From positions 1,302,001 through 1,366,000 of the forward strand of contig JADANN010000369.1 in the NCBI GenBank assembly GCA_018806985.1: 64,000 nucleotides of DNA, given 5' to 3'. The stretch's first letter is position 1, and the number at the start of each line of letters is the position of its first letter. The position numbers were made by a program, and so were the translations under genes. The stretch comes from Angiostrongylus vasorum (lineage: Eukaryota > Nematoda > Chromadorea > Rhabditida > Metastrongylidae). Positions 37,501 to 50,386 of the stretch are shown here, piece by piece. The notes below the pieces were generated by a model that was not told where the DNA came from, searched no databases, and saw only the letters and a list, made by a program, of their open reading frames with translations.

Positions 37501-40500
37501 CTTTAGAAGCCTACGTTTGTGGGTAAAATAAGATAGAACATTCTTTATTGTGTTTTTCAGTGCTCTCTGTTCTGCATTTTTTTCGCTCCTCACAAAGTGG
37601 TTTGGATAGTATTTCTTTTCTGTTACACTGTCTTGTTTGCTCCAGCTTAGAAGGTTTGCATGCATGTAAAATGGGCTTGAAGATAGCAGTTGGTGAAGAT
37701 GAACGGCTAACGTGACGTTAAACGTTTCCAAGGACAAGCAATTCCAGATGAGGGAGCCCGCTATGGTTATGACTGAGTTGTAGCGTTAATTTGATGTTGT
37801 ACTAATTATTTAAACAAATATGGTTTCAAACATGAGGCTATGAAGTAACTCTGTTGAATCCTTATAATAAAATCTTTTGCAACTCAATGCACAAAAAGAA
37901 TACTGAGGAGTTCGAGTTAGTCTCGGTGAAGGCGTTCCCTAATTTTCTAACTTTCTTAGAAAGTGAAAATAACAAGCGTCGTACTCATTGTTGACGGAAA
38001 CACTGCACCCAGTTGGGAGGTGAGAAGGATTAAAATAAGGTGCAAATAACAGCCATAAAGTGATCCACAAGATCCTTGTATCTTCGAGAAGTTCGTCAAG
38101 CAATATGAAAACAGGAGAAGATCTGGAATAATCCAAGGGTATGATCGAACCAGCTAATATGCGGGAACGAGTAGGCGCTTAATGCCACTTTACTCACGGA
38201 TTCTCCCTAACCTGCACTTATCATGATTATCGTTTATCAGTGCACGACATTTTTTACAAGCTATTTTTAGGTCTCGTTACCGCATTACACCTCAACGAAA
38301 TTTCTGAGTGAGGCCGTGAAACGATACATTCAGTTCCTGCTTCTCAAGCAAACCTATTCGGATCAATTCCTCACACCCTGCTATGACTTCGATATTGTCT
38401 GGCACACTCATCAGGTACATAACTCGCATTACCCCCTTCGTTCATTTGGGCATCTATCTCTATCGCGTTATTTGAAATAGAATTTTTTTCCTCACATTGT
38501 GATTCCATCAAGTCGTTGTTGAGTTGCGAATTCGGCTCTCGTGCTGTTTCTGTTTCACAGAGCACCGTTGCAACACGACATCTCGGCCTTAGTGCATTTC
38601 CGAATACGTCGTGTTCCCTTTAGAAAATAATCAGCCACGGTTGTTTTTTTGTCGCTTTCGACTATGCACTGCGTAGGCCGTCGCTTGGGCAGCATTTTAT
38701 AAAGTCACTTTTTTCCCGTGGCAGCTAGAGTCTCCGACACTTTGTCTCTTACTAGAGAACATCCCACTCTTTGTCGAACAACCTCTGCCACATTCGAGGG
38801 CTGAATTTATACTAGAAATAAGACAAATTAAGAAAAAATGGAAGCTAAAAATAAATCTAAGTTTATAGTGTCGATATTTTTTTGACCCACATTCGCAAAT
38901 GAATGGATGGGCCAAGTTCGGAAGAGTTCCGAAGCGCTGCTTCAGCCTGGTGTCTCCACAATGACTAACAGGCAAATGGCTTGTTTAATCGGAATTACTT
39001 ACCTCTGTAAACAGCAGCTTTTTTCAAACCCTAGATTTCCTATCGTTTTCCATCTACCAATGAAAAATTGCAGTCATTGCCAATATTATTCATTATCAGT
39101 AATAATAGTGGTATTTCTGTTAATCTTAACCTTTTTATTAAATTGCGTATTCCTCTTAATGGCAGGGTATGTTGCGAAATATAACTTCTAAAATGCTGAA
39201 ATGTTTGCAAAACTCCGGTCTGCAGGTGTCTGCGGTGGGGAGCGAACAAGCTGTTACCCCTTTCCAGGGGCAAACGCGTTCACCACCGCACCATGCGGCT
39301 CCTTGGTTTGGGCTGTCTATCAGCTAGTTCTATTGATCACTGCCATCAGCAGTCACCCGTCAACGGGATTGATCTGGGGAGCCCAAATCGGCATTGAACC
39401 CAGTTAAGCTGAGGCTACAGTTATAATCACAATCTTAACCTTTTTTATTTACTGCCTATTCTTTTTAATGGCAGGGTATATTGCGAAGTATAACTTCTAT
39501 AATGCTGAGATATTTGCAAAATAGATAATAGCGCGTTCGTTCCCCACCGCAGACACCTGCGGTTCGGAGTTTTGCAAATATCTCATCATCCTTGTGGTTG
39601 TGTTTCGCACAATAACCTGCCGTGAAAAATTGTAGTAGGCAGCAAATAAAAAGCTATTTCGCATAGTAATAACCTGCCATAAAAAAGTATAAAAGGCGAC
39701 AAACATTATCAATATTGTTAAATTATTGTGCTCTATGAAGCACACGGCATCGTTTGGTCGCTGGTTCGATCCCGTGCCAAATTCAAACTAGGCCGTCCAC
39801 CCTTTGGCGTTAGCAAAACGTATTCATTCACCACTACGTCGCTATGAATGGAGTCGAATGCATGGGGAATCCCTGAAGATTTGATAATCGCTTACCTTTT
39901 CATTATTATCTGTCACTACTACTCTTATTATTACTGCTACTAACAGTGGTAAAAGGAACAAGTTCCGGTATTTGTAGCCCTTGTTCTTATTTGCTTTTTT
40001 CTTATTCATAACATAGCTTAGAATGCATTGAAATCAGCGACGAATAAACAAATTCGTCAACGAATGATAAAAGGACTAACATTTTTGTTTCACATTGACT
40101 GATCAAAGTTTCAGGGTCGTATTGTATTAGTTTTATATTTAAAGTGTCGAAGAGGTTTTTCCAAACCTTCATAGATTACAGGTGCACCCATTGAACTATC
40201 TGCGTGATTGCACGGCAATCTTCGGCTCGTTGTTGAAGCACGACGACACGGTGAACGATAGGACGAAGGGCAGCAAGCTGCTGAAAGGCGAGGCGTTGAC
40301 GAAGAAGCTCTGGGCAACGCATTTTGACGAACCGTTCTGGAGGCGGGGATGTATGTTCAGGTAAACAGCCATAGCGAAATCAATTCTAGGAATTAGGTAG
40401 TGTTGGTATGTTTGACTCACAGGAAAAGGCGAGTATGTTTCAAGCAACACCAAGTCGCAGGAGTTTGAGAGAGGGCTTGCAAAGCAAAGCATGGCGAGGC

Positions 40501-43500
40501 AGACGTTTTTCCTCGTAACATCTAGTGTCACTTTGTTGTGCAGTCAATCTTTCCATCTTCCTTTCTGGTTCACAGAACGAAATCTTGTAAGACCACGTCG
40601 CACTTTTTATCCTGCGTTTCTGTACTTCATTCAGGGTAATTCTTGTTCCTGAAAGCTGATAGTGGAACGGTGATTGATAGGCAATTCACCTTTACCCGAG
40701 CTTTTGACGCAAATCTTCAATAGCAGTGTGGAATTCTTTAACTCATGTCTCCTCGTGTGGACCCTGTAGTGTCCGTAGTGATCTGGATCAAACGACCTTA
40801 TGGGCACTGTAGCGTCCATATTGAGTTTAGTGGATTCTATGCTTTTTTAACTGAAGTGTGTATACTGATTCGATGGCTAATCAAAAGCAGATCAAAACAG
40901 TGTGGATTATACCAGGGAAAGCCATTGTCTACACCTAGTGGCTTAAAAAGAAGCTTTTATTGAGAAAGTTCATTAACCGATAATTCGACTAACAATTAAC
41001 TGTTACGACCACAGCGATGCTGAGATATTTTCAAAACGTGGACCTCGGGTCAAATCGAACCACGTGGGCTCGCGCATTACACACTGCGCCACGGAGCCCC
41101 TTGCAATAACTTTCTCTCAGATTGTTTTCTATTCAACGCTGCGTCAGCAATCACCCTGCCGTGAAAAATTGCAGTAGGCAGAAAATAAAAGGTTAACATG
41201 ATGGATTGACTGTTAATTCATTTTAGTCTTTGTTATGAGTCATGGTTATTTTATAGATTGTGTGGGTATAAAAAATTCCGAGATAGACTCGACTGGAAAT
41301 TACCTCCAAATGCAGGCAGCAATATATTTGCATAGTAGACGACAGTAACACATTGTTAGTAGTAGCTCACATATCATTGACACCCGCAATACGACAGAGC
41401 AAAGTCTCCCCTAGCATCCTTTTATGTTCAGAACCCCCTCGAGTCATTCACCTATTGGGAAAAGATTTTTTTATTCTGTGAAAAACTTAAAATAAAGAAA
41501 GTTCAATTTTTATTGTGAAAAATCGTAAAGTTTCCCGTCCGCAAAAAATTGTGCGTAGTTCGTTGGGCTAACCAAGAAATACGGTAGTCGGGGGAAGAAT
41601 GTGTTAAGCAACTATTCACCGCGAATTCTGACGTATGAAAAAAGTTGCCTGCCAAAGATGTGAAAGCTCTCACGACGATAGCAACGCGATTTTTTGAATT
41701 GATGTTTTGATCTTAAACAACAGTTTTAAAATGCTCAAACTTGACGCATTGACAACTTTAGTCAACTTTAGTATTGAGGAAAAAGTTGTTGAAATCTATG
41801 CATTTCCGCTAGCAAGTGACAAGTTTACCTACTCCGATTGCTTAGAATTCTGATGTTCTGGAGGGGACGATTTATTTTAAGGCTTGTTTTGGGGCAGTTT
41901 AGTTTTTCGAAGCTGACATATAACGAGATCTTCAAGAAAAAAAAGGTAGTTGCTTAGTGGGATCTCCGATAAGCGTGTCGGGTAAGGAACCGTTTCGTCC
42001 TTCACTTTGTTAAACTTTTGCAACTTTACCTGTGTAGTCAATGTACGGTAGATTCTTTTCGTATAAAAGGAGTAGACTTTTCTACTGGTCATACCTGGGT
42101 GCATGCGTTGTAGTTTTCATAGCACTCATCAGTTCTAGGGCATTATTTCTCTCTTGATCGTCTTTTTCAGGATTCAATGTGTTGTGCTACTTTCTTCACT
42201 AAAAACGAAACAGTCTTCTGGATCCAAGTTCCATCGCCAATCACAATGCGGTCGAGAGATTGCTCACTTTTATTGTGAAAAAAGAAGCGCATGGCAGACT
42301 TCTTGACGGCGACCTCACCGCCACCTGTTCAATCTTGCACGCTTTCATTCGCCAGCCTTTTTTCACATTCCTAATCTCTCAAATGAAAGGCGATTGTTGT
42401 GCGGATTTTCTTCTTGAGCGAACACCAGGTTGTTGATATAAGCTTTATTCAGCTGTGGCTAATTTGCGGGTTTGCTTTCTTCCGGACCTGAAAGGTCAAA
42501 TTCTTCTCCATTAAGCACTTTTATACGACCTGCAGAAGCGAGTACCATGTAATCACCCGTGTTCTCGCCCCATACCTTAGGTTGACTTTTTCAATTAGCC
42601 AGACGCACTCCTTACCCATGTAGGACTGTGTGCAGAAAGAACGTAGAGGACTCAGAAAGAACGAGACTCTGAGTGTTTAATAGAAGCTGTTATCTGTAAG
42701 ATTGAAATTTATGTGTCGATTTTTTTCTGAAGTTATGAAAGCGTTTGACTGATTGCTTATCAGTTGACCATGAAGAAGACGAAATCGCCGAAACATTAGC
42801 CACTGTTGAATAAATCCTGTTTTAACAACCTCGTATATTCTCAGGCAGAAAGTATTATCTTATTGGTCAATGACTAGGTTAATAGAGCATCAGTCTTGAG
42901 ACGATTGTTGTTCTGTGGTTCTTGAGCTTGAAAAACGCATGAAGCTGTCTTGGAGCTGTGCCTTGCTTGCCTTCATTCATGCTTTGGATTGCAATTCGAA
43001 CTGCATCTAGAAGAGCCCGGGGTACAGAGATTTCTGCTTTGCACTTTTAAAGATGAAGAAATCCTTGAGCAGCAGCGAGAACAACACACACAATGTTCGA
43101 GAACCTTTGTGGGCGAACGATGCGAGGAAAACGAATCGAATACAAGAAGTGCCAAGATCCGCACGGTAGATGTGATGACGGCTCATGTAAATAAATGAGT
43201 AAATAAACTCCAGCACCATGATATGATATAACGATACCGAATTGATATATAGGAAAAGAATAAGTGCTTTGCTTGTGTTTTTAACCAGATCATTCTCGAC
43301 TTCTTTTTTATGTTTTCCTTCATGGAGAGCATCTCAACGGAAGCAAGTAGGTTTCACCACAGGCACATCACCAAAGCGTAGCGTAAAGTTGTCGACGTTG
43401 CTGCACAACTTCTACAATTCTAGTGGTCCTCGTAGGCGTTTGACAATAGTAGAGACCATGTTGCAATAGATGTATTGCAGTGGAATCAAAATTCATTTTC

Positions 43501-46500
43501 TTCTCTTTTTCGTGCAACTTCTTAATGGTGATGGACATGTGAACTAAGCTTCTTCTTGTGTTTGAGGGACTGAGACGAGTTCAGTAGAAGTGTTAAGTCT
43601 TTCGGCAAGCAGCCGTACTTCGGTCGGGATATCTTTAATATACCAGTCAAATCAGGAGAGGATTTCATTGATATTGTTTTCATCATACATAACTTGTCTT
43701 CTTCTTTTTGGGCAATACCAAGAGTTTTTTCCCAGCTATGGCTGCAAAGAGAAGGTAGTGAACAGATCGGGTACAGTGAATGCCCCACAGAGGTGTCAAA
43801 AAAACCGTCGAACGTTTGTGTGTGGGAATGCGATCGATCTCTGCATGAGTCGTGTCGTTAGGAGACTCCCTTGTTCATCGGCAATTTTATCTCTTCTCGA
43901 AAAAATAAATTTCCATTCAAGGCACGCACTGTACACAGGAGTCTAGCGTGACGGCTTCATTCTGATTTCGATATCCTATTCCGAATCTGGCAATCCTACA
44001 TTCATTTCCGTTGGCTCTTCATTACCTATCACCGAAATCTCCAGTTACGAATTTTCTTGAGCGAATTTTCTTCGCTGCTTCATATAACGCATCTAGTTCA
44101 CTCGCATGTTGTGCACTGTTGGCAAGTAGAAATTTATAATATTAGTCTTCTTATGAGGCAGATGTTAGGGATGAGAATAGGTATGTGAGTTGGTAGCACT
44201 TCATATAAGGTTGTGCAATCGGTAACAGGTCGGCGAAAGGCAAAGCCAATGTCACCGACGTTTCGTGACGGAATTTTCCCTCTCTGAATGATAAAAGTCT
44301 CGTCATCTAATTGGCGTGTATTAACCTCCCTCCTTTTTATTTTACGGGGCGATCGAATGGAATTTAATTCGACTAGCAGCCTCAAGAAGACCGTAAAGAT
44401 TGGCGTCTGAGAAGACTTTTCTGGTGTTACAGGCGCAGAGCAAGAAACACATGTCATGGGCGTGTTCGTTCTTTTCGATCCCAGTAACATTCGTGCAATC
44501 GTGATATATTAAAAAGAGTTTATCGTTATCGTAGGGGTTGTATTTCATATCATACGATGCCGTGGAAAATAATAATGGTTAGCAAATAAAAAGTTGAACA
44601 CAGTTTATCGTTTGTCAGGGGCAAACGTGTCGCTGTGAATTGACATCAACTCACAGGAAGTGCAATGAGAAGTCGGGGATCAGTTGGATGTGGCGGTAAC
44701 ACAGAATTGGGCGTTGCACTGTGGCAATTAATGATCCAATTAAAGTAATGGAACATATAGAATTAAAGACACTAACATAAGAACCACGATATTACGATAT
44801 TGCTTACTTGGGACTAACTATGAAATGCATTAAAATGGGGTATATTAAAGAAAAAAGGATGTTGGGATGTTGATGCAGTTGTTGAGCTAATCACTTTAGA
44901 ATTGGCGCTACAGGAGAAGTTGGGCCTCGGCCCATCAGAGACATTTACCAAACTGTCTATTATTTAGTGGGTGGAATTGGCTGTGCGAACGTTTTAAAGG
45001 AGAATTAAGTTCAAAGAATAGTGGGGTGCAGTGTAAAATGAGTAACTAAATTTACTAAAGAATGTAGAAACTTGGCTATTTCAGTCGTGTTGCGGATTTT
45101 GTTGGGAAGATCAGTTTTCCTTCTTTTAAGAGGACATAACGCACCGGCGTTTTGGGATTCGAAAATCAGGATCTGTCGAATATCGCCTATGGCGACGTGC
45201 ACGTGCCGTCGATCGCTTTAAAAGGACATACCAGTTCAACGAGATCAGTTGAGGTGAGCCAAGTGCTACCTTGGAACTACTCTACCAGTGCACCATTTCG
45301 AGGTCGTTTGTCTTGTCATTTTGAATGGATTAGTTTTTTTTGAAGATCTGAAACTTAGGATTTGATGACATTATATGTGTAATTTGTAACCATCGAGTAA
45401 ACTAAGCCAGCATCAGCAAATCGTTAGCTAATTCCGCTCGCGCGTCGAACATGCTAGACATGCCGCGCTCGCTGGAGAGATAGACAATATCACACTTTTT
45501 TTGTGGATGTCTGATTTTACTGCCCTTGACGAAAGCATAGCTGCGAGTTTCGCCTAAGACTTTAGTTTGCTATGAGCTTACTGAATATGGGTTGAACATC
45601 CTGGTTGAAATTTCGGGCTTTACAGCTTGGGCACTTTGTCGAGGTTGAACTCTTTACTGCCCATTCTATTTCGACCTAGGAGCAGTAGCGTATTTTGAGA
45701 CGGCAAAGTGTTAAAAAGGAAGACACATCATTGTTTGCAAATCAAATGTAGATTTCGAAAGATTGTTACTCGTTATATTCACATATGAGTTCTTTGGAGG
45801 AGTTTCAATAAAAACTGATTGTAATCAGCACGTTGTATTCATGAGCGCTTACATGAGGTCGTCACCAAAAACACTTAGTTACAACTAACATCTCGGTTCT
45901 GATTCAAATCGTTGCGTCTTTAAAGAAGTCGAAGGCGCCCAAGCAGCTACAGTAGAGTTTTTGGCAACAACCTCGTATGTGGTCATGAACGTGGCTATAT
46001 ATTCAACATTCGGTGGTTAAGTGGAAAGCCGGCTTTGGAACATTATTATGATCAATCTTTAAAAACTCAGTTGTACTGAATTTTCTGCATTTACCAAGAG
46101 CACTGTGTTGAATTCAGCTCGGTCATTTGGACTGCTCATCAAAAAATAAATGTTGTTTAGGCTTAAACTGGTTTATGGCAACAAGAAAGTGACTACATTC
46201 AATGCTGACTTGTCACAAAAGCAGGTATAATGAGTGCTTTCTGGCTTTTTCTGGAAAATACATTTAATGCATATCACCTGTGTCACCTGTGCAGCTGTTA
46301 ATCGTGGGCCAGTTGCTCGTACGGAGACAAGTGTGGCATCCACTTGTACACATCAAGTGCAGAGCTCTGTACATAGGATACAAATAGACAGAGATAGATG
46401 TTGTCTTAAATTTTATTTATTAATATGCCTAACTGAATTATTATGCGGTTAAAGGTACATTTCAAGTCTTCTTAGTGCATAAGTGCTAAAATTATTTGCT

Positions 46501-49500
46501 TGGTAATTGAACGAGTGGCAGCAAGGAGGTACTGCTGGTTCAATCCTGTCCCGGGCTCACCATCCTGTCGTTCCTCGCAGGTCAGGAAATGCCTACCAGA
46601 CTTGTCCGGTAAAGTTAATTCCCTGCAGTGGTGGTCCAGCCGGGAACACTTTAGCATGGTTACCTCTGGAGTCCAGGGTGAATAAACTCGACCAGCTTTC
46701 AACGACATTCATGACCAAAGGGAAATCCTGAAGCACAACCGAAGCTACATGCAAAAAGTTGGAAGATCTCCATTGATGACCGATTCTAGGAATCGAGTCG
46801 ATTGCAAGAAGTGCTTGATACAAGGTCCGCACGGTAGGTATGAAAGAAGAGTTGTATAGAAAATTGAAGGAGCTGTCGTCGTGAACATTTTGAAGGTCTT
46901 AAAACATCTTCCATCTAGCTTCTATGTGACTGATTAGCTGGATTTTTCTCTTGACATTCCGAAAAATAAATGCCATGCCATGGTTTTCGGAGATGGATTA
47001 AGAATGGTTTAGCATATGACGACTAGGCTTCTTCTACGACGGGGGAGAATTCTGCTATAGTTAGTTGTAATTCGGATGGAAATTTCTCTCTTCAGATTGA
47101 TTGACACCTTATGGGTGAGGAAAGATCGACTGTACATCATAGTTCTACACTCAGAATCTGACTTGGCTCCAATCATGAGGCCGCAAACCGTTACTTTACT
47201 GAAAAAAGAGCAAGAATCGAACATTTTTGCAGGTCACAAAATCAGGTTTCTCGTTGGTATGGCAGCCAACAGACGCGTCGACATCAGCGTCAATCGTCAA
47301 ATTTCCATTTGAGCGGAAAGCATCTAAGGTTTGACGCAAAAATTCCCTTCGAAAATCTATAAACCTTACCGCGTGTTTTGACACATCTTTATAGGACCTA
47401 TTGGTAGAGCTGGAGATTTTCGACAAGATGTTCTTACAACGAAAGGATGTGATTCGACTAGTTGGCAAAGCGTCACTCGATCAAGTGGGTTACAGCTAAA
47501 GGATCGGGCTTGAGAAGTAACTTTCAAATGAGCCCAATAACTGTTTCCGTTTAATTTTCTTGCATGTTGTGTTAATGAGCTTCGCTATTCCTTCCAGCTT
47601 TGATTTTGAATTTGTATAGTGAAATCAAATACCACTCTGAATTCGGTTCAGTGATGGAGTTGAGAAAATCGCTAGCTTATTGGAAATAATCTAGCAGGGT
47701 ACTGACTTAATATTTTCATTCTGAAAAAGATTTGCTTCATGATAATGGGTTTTTCTCCCATCTCTGAGCAAGTGTATTTATCCTGGTTATATTGCTTTTC
47801 CTAGGGGATGTTGACTGATGGAATCTACAGTTTTTTTTTCAATACCCGATGCCCTTTCGACTAGGATAATTCGGAAATGAATAGCGGATTTCGCCCTAGC
47901 ATTTGTGCGCCCACAAGGCGACACTAACCACGACATCCCAGCAATGCTTTCTGGATTTATTTGTTTCTTGCCTTGTATGACTCGACACCACATATGCCAA
48001 TCCAGGCACTTCTTTCACTCTTTATCTGCTGCCTCTTACTCGCCATTCATAGAGATCTTCGAATTTGCGTCTGGGCTAGGCTCCCAATTGAGTACTACGA
48101 CTTTGATTGTTTTTTCCTTCAGTTCTAGTGGAATTGATTGTCTTTGTAAGCATAGGATAATAGAGCGAGATATATCGCAATGCGTTTCCGGGCTTTCACA
48201 GCGGGTCGTCGCAAACCTTTTCTCGGTAAGACGGAGCTTTTGCACACGAATGTCGTAGCAATTTGCCGAGCGCTTGTGGTGGGGTGCTTCGTTTATCTTG
48301 CGGTGAGGTGAACCCAGCAATTGTGTGTTGCACAGTATATCTAAGCATTGGGACTTCCTGCATTTGAATTATTCTCCTATTACAGCTTTTGCCGCCGATG
48401 AATTCGAAATCAGCACATAATGTGGCTGAAGTGTGCCTCCGATCCAAGGATATAGACAAAGAAATAACAGCCAAAGTGACTGTTACTACCAGGTGAAGTT
48501 TGGCTCCACTGTGTAGATTTGAAGCAAATGTTGAATGTATATAATGAAATTTTCAGTTTTACACTTCGTTTTTTCCTGCTCTTTATTTTTTTCTTCCCGT
48601 TAAAAAAAACACCTTTTTAGTAGCTGTCGTGGATGGGTTCATATCTATTTTTCTTGCACAATCTGGCATCTTATCATCTACATCTAGTAGTGTACGGATC
48701 CCATCAACTCTTGCATTCGACTCGCTTCCTCACATGTAGCATACACTAAGGTCTTCGGATCTGCGTGTGTATTTGTTTGCCGCTAGCAAAGTTGTGGTCT
48801 TCATTACGAATGTCGTTGAACAGCGGTCGATGTCGATAAATCGACTAACTATTTAGATAGATTAGACTACTCAAAAAAAAGCATCATATCTCTTCATATC
48901 ATTTAATGTTCCGTTCACTTCTCGTCATTCCAAGCAATGAGCCGTGACCGGGAGCATGCCTGCTGGCGTGTCTGATGGTTAAGAAGAATATGAATGTAGG
49001 ACAGGCACCCAGGCATTGCGTCAAATATTTTATGATACAATAGGTATATGCAAGGAGTAATAAATATGGTTATTTGGCTCATAAAAGAGATGTTAAAATG
49101 GAAGATAAAGAATATTTCACGAAAAATATTCTCTATAGTCGCCTGCCCAATCATTGTCAGTCAACAGTTTTTCGGGTTGAAGGGGGGCGAACTAATCTCG
49201 GACAAGTGTGGTGGCACTAATTTCCTGATCGCCGAAAGATGGCTTGATGGACCCGGATCGAGAACCACACGTCATGCGTATTGAGCCTATTCACTACCGC
49301 CCTTTTATCCTTCCAGTATTTATCACCACACTGAATATGACGATTTTGAGTTCTTTTCATTTGCTACATTTGATGTGGAACTGAGCAGAAGCATCCAGTT
49401 CTCAGTTTGCCCATCTATCCGTTTGCGACTTGAATTGTGTTTGACATGATCGAAAAAAAAACTAGCTCTATATGCAGGGATATTTCACATCCATCTAGTT

Positions 49501-50353
49501 ATTTACTAATGACGTTGAAATTCATAACACCAGTGGTGTGCTGGTGTTCTTACGCCGCTAGCTAACTAAACGTGAGATGAGACGCTGAGCACGATGTGGC
49601 AGATGCGTCGTCCAGTGGAGGAATTCATTGTGGTTCAGAATGAAATAGACGTAACTGATATAATACAGTGTTAATTACTAGCAGCAAAGAAATTGAAGAG
49701 ATGGAAGAGATGTTAAAGGAAATACCACGGGTATGGTGTAGCTCGCACTTGACCTATTCGTAGTGGATTCACACGAGGAGCGAATTTGGATGTGATCGTT
49801 CCAAATGCTTATCGGCGGAATCAATGGACAAATCAGTTTTTTTCTCATATCTGATAACAGTCAACTGACTCGGTGACGTGAAGGGCTTCGTTGCTTTAAG
49901 CATGAATTTAAACTGGTGGCAATAGCGTTGCATTGGCAACTAGGTGAACAGCGTCGAAGAAGCAGAAGTGTTGATAAAAAAAAGCGTTGAGTACAAAACT
50001 ATTTAAACATTAGAACTATGGTGAATTTTCTTTTAGTGTGACGTTGAACCGCGAGTTGCAGTTGATAGCTGGTGATTTTATGGAGCATCAGCTACAATCT
50101 GACTCGCATCTTTCCTACCTGTGTCAGTGCGCGTCACTGAATCGTAGCGGTCTCACTCCGTCAACCACCATCCACATCGCCACACACAGGTAATCAGTCC
50201 TTTCAGCAATTCCATAACATTCACCGATGTTAATCGAGGGCATTCATTTATGTCGTGATGACAAAGTGAGAAGCAAAACTTTTGGGGCTACAATTCCAAT
50301 CCTGAGGGATTCTCCATGCATTAGGCTTCGTCAAACATTGTAGAAGCATAAGC

Positions 50354-50386
<33 letters not shown>

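Larger units (their letters stand above)
40361..50036 (+). other. GRDP intron 7 (9.7 kb)
   Basis: The largest intron. Apart from the elements listed within it, I find no exon-like segment. Part of it (about 43000-43200 and 46790-46850) shares a short block around gtgccaagatccgcacggta / ggtccgcacggtaggtatga, probably another old repeat. Confidence 0.6.

Noticed and set aside
41038..41100. A real tRNA gene
   Set aside because: A and B boxes are visible but the acceptor stem does not pair properly and the sequence sits within a TIR element; the same holds for the other tRNA-like cores and SINE heads in the window.
47009..48474. Cluster of 70-120 codon frames on both strands
   Set aside because: No domains, strongly overlapping in opposite strands; chance frames in DNA of moderate G+C.
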